A DNA stretch of 5,007 nucleotides from CAYSBK01 sp964429265 (GTDB lineage: Bacteria > Planctomycetota > Phycisphaerae > Sedimentisphaerales > Anaerobacaceae). The translations under genes and the position numbers were made by a program. Each line of letters opens with the position of its first letter. Position 1 is the first letter of the stretch. The stretch is taken from contig CAYSBK010000166.1 in assembly GCA_964429265.1 (NCBI GenBank), positions 1 through 5,007 of the forward strand, given 5' to 3'. Shown one piece after another: positions 1-5,007 of this stretch. The notes beneath the pieces were generated by a model, which saw only the letters and a program-made list of their open reading frames with translations, was not told the origin of the DNA and searched no databases.

Positions 1-779
1 TCAAGAAAAGATTGATCGAGGGGGGGCGGAAAGTCGTTCTGCATACGGTAGTCGGTCAGGGAAGGTGGTCCTGCGTATACGTTCCTGCGCATAGCGTAAT
101 CACGCGGAACCTGACAGCCGTACAGGTCCAAGACGTATTTGAGTGCTTCGGCGTCGATTCCTTCGGGCGGGGTGATTTGGAGCGTGAGTTCGTTGGAGTA
201 AATTTTTCTTGCTTTGGGCCTGATTGCGGGGAGGTGGAGGGCGACCTTCAGCCTGATCGGACCGGGCGGGAATAAGTGCGGCGGTGTGAGGCTGACTATC
301 CACTCGGTCCAAGCCAGGCAGGAGCGTGCCTTAAACGTTACGCAAAGTTCCTTTTCAGGCTGGGCCCAGAACATAAAGCACGTCGGGTATCTGGTAACAT
401 CTTCGCCGAGTTTTATCGGCCAAAGAAAATCGAAACTATCCGGGTTTTGAGGCTTGCCATCGGAAGCCAGGAACTCTCCTTCCAAGCGGAGGGGATTGGC
501 ACCGCGGGGATACCCAAACGTGATGTCCTTGTCGCCCTCGTTGGTGAATGATACGGTGATGCGGATGGGTTCGCCCTGGACGTAGGTGGTTTTTTCGGTT
601 CGCAGTTCGATACTCAGCTTGGACAAGTCGGGGCGGTTGCGGTAATAGGAATAAGTCAGCAGGGCGGCTATGGCGATGACGGAAAAAAGGCCGAGGAAGA
701 TTTTCGGATGGCCGGTGATCAGTCGCGTGATGAAGAAGCGTCGTTTCCGGTAAATGGTACTGGTATTATCCGTTTCCAT
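1..779 (-). CDS. Single-pass membrane protein with extracytoplasmic beta-rich region, unknown function (3' end outside window)
   Basis: An open frame runs from ATG (779-777) to the window edge without a stop, giving 259 complete codons; the C-terminus is missing. Residues 1-25 are polar and basic (RKRRFF at 11-16). Residues 26-46 form one hydrophobic helix (core FLGLFSVIAIAALLTY), followed by YRNR, which suggests an N-in signal anchor with the rest of the protein outside the cytoplasm. Residues 54-203 alternate in the manner of beta strands. The stretch TYVQGEPIRITVSFTNEGD (65-83) looks like the opening strands of an Ig-like sandwich of the kind that begins with a 'gEpi.l.v.l.N.g' pattern. 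Residues 204-222 look like the start of a helical part. Cysteines lie at 134, 146, 154 and 222. The start is supported by GGGAG with a 7-base spacer and by a promoter just upstream. I do not recognise a named family, so no function is assigned. It is transcribed divergently from the peptidase gene. Confidence 0.85.
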   Translation of the reverse strand, partial: METDNTSTIYRKRRFFITRLITGHPKIFLGLFSVIAIAALLTYSYYRNRPDLSKLSIELRTEKTTYVQGEPIRITVSFTNEGDKDITFGYPRGANPLRLEGEFLASDGKPQNPDSFDFLWPIKLGEDVTRYPTCFMFWAQPEKELCVTFKARSCLAWTEWIVSLTPPHLFPPGPIRLKVALHLPAIRPKARKIYSNELTLQITPPEGIDAEALKYVLDLYGCQVPRDYAMRRNVYAGPPSLTDYRMQNDFPPPLDQSFL

Positions 780-786
780 TTTGCTT

Positions 787-791
787 CTCCC
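787..791 (-). promoter_or_regulatory. Ribosome binding site for the leftward membrane-protein gene
   Basis: The minus strand reads GGGAGAAGCAAA directly before ATG. GGGAG lies 7 bases upstream of the start codon, which is near-ideal Shine-Dalgarno spacing and supports the start at 779. Confidence 0.75.
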
Positions 792-805
792 GCAACGGTG
801 TTGAT

Positions 806-834
806 ATTTTAGCAGGTGGCGGTCCGTAAAGCAA
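806..834 (-). promoter_or_regulatory. Sigma-70-like promoter for the leftward gene
   Basis: On the minus strand, TTGCTT (834-829) and TAAAAT (811-806) are separated by exactly 17 bases. The -10 box matches the consensus at 5 of 6 positions. The -35 box keeps the TTG core. Transcription would start near position 799, leaving a leader of about 20 bases that contains the ribosome binding site. The call is based on consensus only. Confidence 0.55.
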
Positions 835-866
835 ACCAAGAAGCGGTGGGAGGAGGTGGCGTCCGA

Positions 867-895
867 TTGCATACGATGGGAGATTTTCGTATAAT
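867..895 (+). promoter_or_regulatory. Sigma-70-like promoter for the rightward peptidase gene
   Basis: A perfect TATAAT (890-895) lies 17 bases downstream of TTGCAT (867-872). The -35 box matches the consensus mainly in its TTG core. Transcription would start near 902, giving a leader of about 65 bases before ATG 967. The -35 boxes of this promoter and the leftward one are 32 bp apart (835-866), so one regulator bound between them could affect both genes. Confidence 0.65.
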
Positions 896-952
896 AGGGA
901 CAAGCCGGCGGCAGGGACGCGTTGGGTGCCGGCGTGTATTAAAGGGCGCAAT

Positions 953-957
953 GGGAG
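953..957 (+). promoter_or_regulatory. Ribosome binding site for the ATG start at 967
   Basis: GGGAG ends 9 bases before ATG 967, and a further purine run (AAGAGG, 961-966) abuts the start codon. An in-frame TAA at 940-942 rules out any start further upstream. A competing site for a later start is listed separately. Confidence 0.55.
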
Positions 958-966
958 ACGAAGAGG

Positions 967-3900
967 ATGGGACGGCGGTCAGTTCTGTGCAGGGGAGATT
1001 GTCGATTGATTCGGGGTGGTTTGATTCTGGTGGTGATTTTCTGTTCGGTGGCGGCCGGGCAGGGCGGCGGTAAGGGGCAAGGCAACGCCTTGTTGACGGC
1101 CGGGGCAGGCAGGGTGGACGTGAAGGTCACCCAGGCCGGCGGGTGGACGATTATCGTCGACGTTCACGTCAAGTCGGTTGGCATCACGCAGGTCGAGGCG
1201 GGTGGCCAGCGGTTCCAGAAGGTCAGCATCGCGGGCTGCAAGCCCAGGGCGGAGGTCGGCCGGGCTGAGGTTCCGGTGGTAAGGGAACTTGTTGCGGTGG
1301 GGGATGATTCGCAGGTGTCGGCTGTCGTGGTGGAGAGTACGCCGGTGACATTTGCCGGGTACCGGGTCTTTCCGTTTCAGCGGCCGTTGAAGGACGGCCA
1401 GGCCGAGCCGAACTTCGTTATCGATAGCGCTTTTTATGCGCGTGACAGTTTTTATCCGTCGTCGCTGGTTGAGATTGAAGGGCCGGCGGTGTGGCGGGAC
1501 CTGACGGTGGTGAATGTCTGCGTCAACCCGGTGCAGTACAACGGCGCCACGGGCGAGCTTCGTATTTACCGGCACATAAAGGTGAAGGTGGAATGGTCGG
1601 GCGGCAAGGCGTTGAAGAAGAGCATCAACCGGCGGTTTGCGCCGATGTACCGCCGGGCCGTGCGGAATTATGATTCGCTGGATATAACGGAGAAGGCCGA
1701 GACCATTGAGCAGGCGGGTGCTCCGATTCAAGAAGTGCGGGATGAAGGCGGGGGGACGATTACGACGATGGGCGTGCCTTACGACTCATCGGTGAAGATG
1801 CTGGTGTTTCGGCACGAGACGTGTTCGGACCTGTCGACGATAGAGCCTTTGCTTGATTTTCACCGGCGTTGCGGTTTGCCGTGGGTGATGTTCACTTACT
1901 GGTCGAGCGTTGACTGCAACGAAATCAAGACGATTATAAGAGATTATTATACCTATCATCCGGAGCTGGAGTACGTGCTGCTGGTGGGGGACATTGATTA
2001 CATTCCGTGGAAGCAGAACTGGGGCGGAGGGACCTGGCCGGACGACTTGCCCGGCGACCACTGGTACGCGTGCGTCACCGGCGGCGACGACCCGGACTAT
2101 TATGCCGACGTTGCGGTGGGCAGGCTGCCGGCCAAGACCGACGCGGAGCTTCAGCAGATGGTCGGCAAGATACTGAACTACTGCAAGAATCCTCCGCTGG
2201 GCGGCTGGGCCAACACGGCGCTGCTGGTGGCGCATATGGAGGGAGCTCCGGGGAAGTACCAGCAGTGCTGCGAACAGATACGGACCGCCAGTTACAGTGT
2301 TGACCCGTTTTATTTCTGGACGGCTTATGGCGCCAGCACCGCCAATGGCGGCGACGACGCAAGGAACTCGGACATAATCGCGGCGATGGAAGCAGGCGTG
2401 CATATCGTCAACTATCGCGGTCACGGCGGGCGCGGGGCAAAGGGCTGGGGAAAAGGGCCGCCTTACGGCAGGCTGTGGTGGCAGTGGAACACCGCGGCAG
2501 AAGATTTCTCAACGGCGGAGGCAAACTCGTGCAACAACGGCGACAAGCTGCCGGTGGTGTTCAGCATTTCGTGCACGAACGCCTGGCTGGATGCCAACAA
2601 CGTGACACTCAGCGAAGCTTTCTTCAAGGACGACCAGGGAGCGGTGGCGTTTCTCGGTGCGACCCGGCCTTCGTGGACGACGCCCAACCACGAGTTCGAC
2701 AAGAGCCTGTTCGATGCGATCGGCAACGAGGGGATTTATAACATCGGCTGGATTATGAATTTTGCCGACGCGAACATCCTGAATGTTTTCGGGACAAGCG
2801 ATGTTTATACCACCGACAACGTGTCGATGTACCTGTGGCTTGGCGACCCTGCGATGGAGCTGTGGACGTACGGGCCGACGGGGCTTGACGTAACGCACCC
2901 GTCGCAGGTGATGACGGGGATGATGACCGTTACGGTAAGGGACGAGTGGGGCAACCTCGTACCGGATGCGCTTGTGTGCATCGACGGCTGCGGCGTTTAC
3001 ACGACAAAGTACACCGACGCATCGGGCCAGGCGAGTTTCACATTTATGCCGGACGGCGAAGGCACGATGGACATAACGGTCAGCAAGCACAACTACATAC
3101 CCTACGAGGGCCAGACGCAGATTATGGAGCCGGCCAACGGGATAACCAACGTGGTGTTTACGCCGAGTTCGCCGGAGTCGCTTTGCTTCGGCGAGATGGT
3201 AAGCGCCACATTCGATTACACCACCGACGATCCTGGCGGGATTCGGATATTTATGAGGCCGTTCACGGATGGACATCTCACGCCGAACTACGGTGCTCAC
3301 GGTTCGGGCTGGTATCCGTATCCCAGCGGCAGCGGCAGCGGGTGGTTCACGATAAACAGCGGCGACGTGGTCGTGGACCAGGTGAGGTTCCAGATATACA
3401 ACAGCGACCAGAGCCAGCTTCTTTACGAGCTTTTCGAGCCGGTGGATTACACCTTCGGATGCAGGGTTTACAACGTAACGACGGACCCGCCTTCGCCGGC
3501 GACGCTGAAGTGGGACCAGTACACCGACGTGGAGTTCAATTACTTCAGTTGCGACTCGAACGGCGTGTTGATATTCGTTCAGCCGTACACGGACGGTTCG
3601 CCGACGCCGAATGCCGCGACCAGCGGCTCGACGATGGTGTACCCGAAGGGCCGAGGCAGCGGCACGGCGTGGTTCAGGATTTACGCCGGCCAAGCGGAGA
3701 TAAACCAACTGCGGGTTTGGATGACGAACCTCGACCAGAGCCAGGTGTATTTCGAGGATTTCGTCGGCGTGGAGCTTTACTACCAGGGCGACCCGGAGAT
3801 TCGCGTTGAGCCGAACCGCATCGACGTCGAACTCGACCCGAACCTGAACTGGAGCGGGACGCTTTACATCTATAACGACGGCAACGGAACGTTGAATTAC

Positions 3901-5007
3901 CTGTTGCGGGACCGGCTGGATGGCAACGACAGCGGCATAGAGGCCCTGGGCATCGGGTCTATATCAAGCACCTCGGCAGTTGACGGTGCCGGCGTGGACG
4001 CCGACGGAAGGGTGCTGGCTGACGACGGTGGCGAGGCAGACGGCCTGGTGCCAATTTTGCCGCCGATCATTCCGCCGCCCGGCGGGACGACCCTGGACCT
4101 GGCCGGCGTTACCGTCGGGTTTGACCTGACGCATAACCAATGGAACCCCGAGCAGCTCGACGGCGCCAAGCAGGACCTGCTTTCGAGAGGTGCCAAGATA
4201 AGTTACATAACGGCCGGCCCGATCACCGAGGGTTTGCTCGAGGCGTTCGACATATTGTGGATCGCCGAGGACCTGGAGCAGACCACGGCGTGGTCGGCGC
4301 AGGAACAGGCGGCGGTGCAGAACTGGGTGCAGCGGGGCAGGGGGCTTTTGCTTTACGGCGACCAGCCCGGGCAGGCAGCGGTTCTCGGTGGGCTTTTCGG
4401 AATAAACTATACCGGAACTGCCGGTACGGCCGGCTACAGCGACGACATCGCCGAGCACCCGATTACCGATGACGTGAACCTGGTATATCTGTCGGGGCCG
4501 ATCGATTCGCTTTCGCTTTCGCCGCCGGCCTACGGCATAGTCAACGACGTCTGCGCGGTGCCGACGGTGGCATGCTCGCAAGACGGCACCGGCAAGGTCG
4601 TGGCGATGGCGGAGGATTACTTCTGGGGGGCGTTCTACGAGTACGGCGACAACAGGACGATGGGCAAGCAGGCGTTCGGCTGGCTTGTGCCGCAGGGCGC
4701 CAACTGGATGAACGAGAATCCCAAGAGCGGCAAGGTTTACACCTCGCCCGGCGTGGAGGCGATCGACATCGACATCATCCCGAACTGGATGGCGGCAGGC
4801 GACCACTATGCCGACATTACCATCACCAGCGACGACCCGTGCAGAACCACTGTGGTTGTGCCCGTGCACCTGAACGTGCACTCGCTTAGCGAGGTGTTCG
4901 GGATCACGATGGACCCGGCCTGGCCGACTGTTGTGCCGTTGCGTCAGAACGTGAACGTCGACTTTTTCTACCGCACCAACGTGCCGGACGGCATCCGTAT
5001 CGAGATT
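967..5007 (+). CDS. Secreted gingipain-type cysteine peptidase (family C25), multidomain, 3' end outside window
   Basis: An open frame of 1347 codons with no stop. A hydrophobic segment (19-31) ends in a plausible signal peptidase site (VAA|GQ, 28-32). Residues ~32-270 resemble the C25 propeptide: SFYP (161-164), WRD (176-178) and TGELRIY (195-201) match the RgpB precursor's FFP, LRD and LRIY. The catalytic domain spans ~276-635, with VLLVGD (337-342), VGRLP (384-388), MEG with Glu425, NYRGHGG with His486, SISCTNA with Cys536, and the closing LGDP (625-628). Glu425, His486 and Cys536 align with RgpB Glu152, His211 and Cys244, so activity is likely. An Ig-like domain (~639-724) follows, then two copies of an unnamed repeat (728-940), a BACON-like sandwich (942-983 and ~1246-1306) interrupted by an acidic/proline linker and a glutamine-amidotransferase-like domain (~1045-1241), and a third repeat from 1312. 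The role is extracellular or surface proteolysis. The C-terminal anchoring or secretion signal is not visible. ATG 967 is chosen as start; TTG 1006 is an alternative. Confidence 0.93.
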   Translation, partial: MGRRSVLCRGDCRLIRGGLILVVIFCSVAAGQGGGKGQGNALLTAGAGRVDVKVTQAGGWTIIVDVHVKSVGITQVEAGGQRFQKVSIAGCKPRAEVGRAEVPVVRELVAVGDDSQVSAVVVESTPVTFAGYRVFPFQRPLKDGQAEPNFVIDSAFYARDSFYPSSLVEIEGPAVWRDLTVVNVCVNPVQYNGATGELRIYRHIKVKVEWSGGKALKKSINRRFAPMYRRAVRNYDSLDITEKAETIEQAGAPIQEVRDEGGGTITTMGVPYDSSVKMLVFRHETCSDLSTIEPLLDFHRRCGLPWVMFTYWSSVDCNEIKTIIRDYYTYHPELEYVLLVGDIDYIPWKQNWGGGTWPDDLPGDHWYACVTGGDDPDYYADVAVGRLPAKTDAELQQMVGKILNYCKNPPLGGWANTALLVAHMEGAPGKYQQCCEQIRTASYSVDPFYFWTAYGASTANGGDDARNSDIIAAMEAGVHIVNYRGHGGRGAKGWGKGPPYGRLWWQWNTAAEDFSTAEANSCNNGDKLPVVFSISCTNAWLDANNVTLSEAFFKDDQGAVAFLGATRPSWTTPNHEFDKSLFDAIGNEGIYNIGWIMNFADANILNVFGTSDVYTTDNVSMYLWLGDPAMELWTYGPTGLDVTHPSQVMTGMMTVTVRDEWGNLVPDALVCIDGCGVYTTKYTDASGQASFTFMPDGEGTMDITVSKHNYIPYEGQTQIMEPANGITNVVFTPSSPESLCFGEMVSATFDYTTDDPGGIRIFMRPFTDGHLTPNYGAHGSGWYPYPSGSGSGWFTINSGDVVVDQVRFQIYNSDQSQLLYELFEPVDYTFGCRVYNVTTDPPSPATLKWDQYTDVEFNYFSCDSNGVLIFVQPYTDGSPTPNAATSGSTMVYPKGRGSGTAWFRIYAGQAEINQLRVWMTNLDQSQVYFEDFVGVELYYQGDPEIRVEPNRIDVELDPNLNWSGTLYIYNDGNGTLNYLLRDRLDGNDSGIEALGIGSISSTSAVDGAGVDADGRVLADDGGEADGLVPILPPIIPPPGGTTLDLAGVTVGFDLTHNQWNPEQLDGAKQDLLSRGAKISYITAGPITEGLLEAFDILWIAEDLEQTTAWSAQEQAAVQNWVQRGRGLLLYGDQPGQAAVLGGLFGINYTGTAGTAGYSDDIAEHPITDDVNLVYLSGPIDSLSLSPPAYGIVNDVCAVPTVACSQDGTGKVVAMAEDYFWGAFYEYGDNRTMGKQAFGWLVPQGANWMNENPKSGKVYTSPGVEAIDIDIIPNWMAAGDHYADITITSDDPCRTTVVVPVHLNVHSLSEVFGITMDPAWPTVVPLRQNVNVDFFYRTNVPDGIRIEI
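991..997 (+). promoter_or_regulatory. Possible alternative ribosome binding site for a TTG start at 1006
   Basis: AGGGGAG lies 8 bases upstream of an in-frame TTG (1006-1008). Starting there would give a compact N-terminus, MIRGGLILVVIFCSVAAG, with one arginine before the hydrophobic core. That is more typical of a signal peptide than the longer n-region from ATG 967, which carries seven basic residues and two extra cysteines. Confidence 0.4.
3148..3459 (+). repeat. Beta-rich protein repeat, copy 1 (104 codons, residues 728-831)
   Basis: First copy of a diverged repeat inside the peptidase gene. Its signature segments are TFDY, GGIRIFMRPFTDG..TPN, a SGSGSGWF stretch, and YNSDQSQLLYE. It aligns along its whole length with the copy at 3472-3786. 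It lies directly after the Ig-like domain and before copy 2. It is probably an independent beta-sandwich module, perhaps for binding or spacing. I cannot name the family. Confidence 0.8.
3472..3786 (+). repeat. Beta-rich protein repeat, copy 2 (105 codons, residues 836-940)
   Basis: Second copy of the unnamed repeat. It shares with copy 1 the EFNY/TFDY strand, GVLIFVQPYTDG..TPN, a GRGSGTAWF segment in place of SGSGSGWF, and TNLDQSQVYFE. Length and motif order are conserved while much of the sequence has diverged, so this is an old duplication and not an assembly artefact. Confidence 0.8.
3907..4092 (+). other. Acidic, glycine-rich and polyproline linker in the peptidase
   Basis: Residues ~981-1042 are poor in regular structure signals. 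They are rich in Asp, Gly, Ala and Ser and end in a proline run (PILPPIIPPP, 1029-1038). The segment joins the first half of the BACON-like sandwich to the amidotransferase-like domain and is probably a flexible tether. Confidence 0.6.
4099..4689 (+). other. Glutamine-amidotransferase-like (GATase1/DUF4350-type) domain within the peptidase
   Basis: Residues ~1045-1241 show the pattern of a flavodoxin-like GATase1 domain. In order: VTVGFDLTH (1048-1056), a helix and GAKISYI, FDILWIAED, a helix ending in AAVQNWVQRGRGLLLYGD (to 1132), LFGINY, AEHPITDDV, GKVVAMAEDYF, and a final helix ending in FGWL (1237-1240). The strand-turn LLLYGDQPG, where an active amidotransferase would carry its nucleophilic cysteine, has none, so the domain is probably non-enzymatic. 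Such domains are known in secreted bacterial proteins, where they are thought to serve in binding or structure. The family call is from pattern reading only. Confidence 0.65.
4900..5007 (+). repeat. Beta-rich protein repeat, copy 3 (partial, residues 1312-1347)
   Basis: The last 36 codons match the opening of copies 1 and 2 in register: a 'DP..P' entry, then VDFFYRTNVPDGIRIEI, which corresponds to ATFDYTTDDPGGIRIFM in copy 1. The window ends before the TDG..TPN and DQSQ segments, so the call rests on the first third of the unit. Confidence 0.6.

Noticed and set aside
12..551. Plus-strand open frames of 87, 78 and 91 codons
   Set aside because: They lie opposite the minus-strand membrane-protein gene, which has a promoter, a ribosome binding site and a transmembrane helix.
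973..990. Twin-arginine export motif near the peptidase N-terminus (RRSVL)
   Set aside because: The hydrophobic core begins about 14 residues later, after more charged residues, which is too far for a typical Tat signal. The motif also disappears if TTG 1006 is the real start.
1033..1050. Lipoprotein signal at Cys26 (VIFC)
   Set aside because: The residue before the cysteine is phenylalanine where a lipobox needs a small residue, and the hydrophobic run continues past it.
816..1073. An 85-codon plus-strand open frame, including an ATG at 951
   Set aside because: It spans the promoter and overlaps the peptidase start in a different frame. It is Gly/Arg-rich and shows no protein-like pattern.
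979..2424. Minus-strand open frames of 250 and 212 codons
   Set aside because: Both are antisense to the propeptide and catalytic domain. They are Arg/His/Pro/Val-rich and lack convincing structure or motifs.
2509..3708. A 399-codon open frame on the minus strand
   Set aside because: It is Arg-, Val- and His-rich with no recognisable domain, and it lies opposite the repeat, Ig-like and catalytic parts of the peptidase, whose frame gives coherent homology. It is an antisense artefact of GC-biased codons.
3964..4881. A 305-codon open frame on the minus strand
   Set aside because: It lies opposite the amidotransferase-like and BACON-like segments. Its composition is that of a reverse-strand shadow, and it has no domain signal.

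Overview
The window holds two incomplete protein-coding genes that face away from each other across a 187-base spacer. Both run off the window edges. No RNA genes, insertion sequences, CRISPR arrays or terminators are visible. The DNA is moderately GC-rich. The rightward gene uses many C- or G-ending codons but also an unusual number of ATA isoleucine codons. The very long secreted multidomain protein, built from a gingipain-type protease, beta-sandwich repeats and a BACON-like domain, suggests an environmental Gram-negative bacterium. Planctomycetota (Phycisphaerae or Sedimentisphaerales type) is my best guess; this is inference from style, not proof.

Positions 1-779, minus strand: the first 259 codons of a single-pass membrane protein. 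It has a short cytoplasmic tail, one transmembrane helix and an extracytoplasmic beta-rich region. Its function is not recognised, and its C-terminus lies beyond position 1.

Positions 780-966: the divergent spacer. It carries a good sigma-70-like promoter for each gene, with the two -35 boxes 32 bp apart, a guanine-rich stretch between them, and a clear ribosome binding site before each start.

Positions 967-5007, plus strand: at least 1347 codons of a secreted cysteine peptidase of the gingipain family (C25). In order it has a signal peptide, a C25-type propeptide, the catalytic domain (Glu425, His486, Cys536), an Ig-like domain, two tandem copies of a ~105-residue repeat, and a BACON-like beta-sandwich. 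A glutamine-amidotransferase-like domain appears to be inserted inside that sandwich. The start of a third copy of the repeat follows, cut by the window end.

The most interesting features are the nested domain arrangement, the unnamed repeat and its third copy beyond the nested block, and the apparent loss of the gingipain Arg-specificity aspartate. Nothing in the sequence shows that the two genes work together, beyond their shared regulatory spacer and the fact that both products act outside the cytoplasm.
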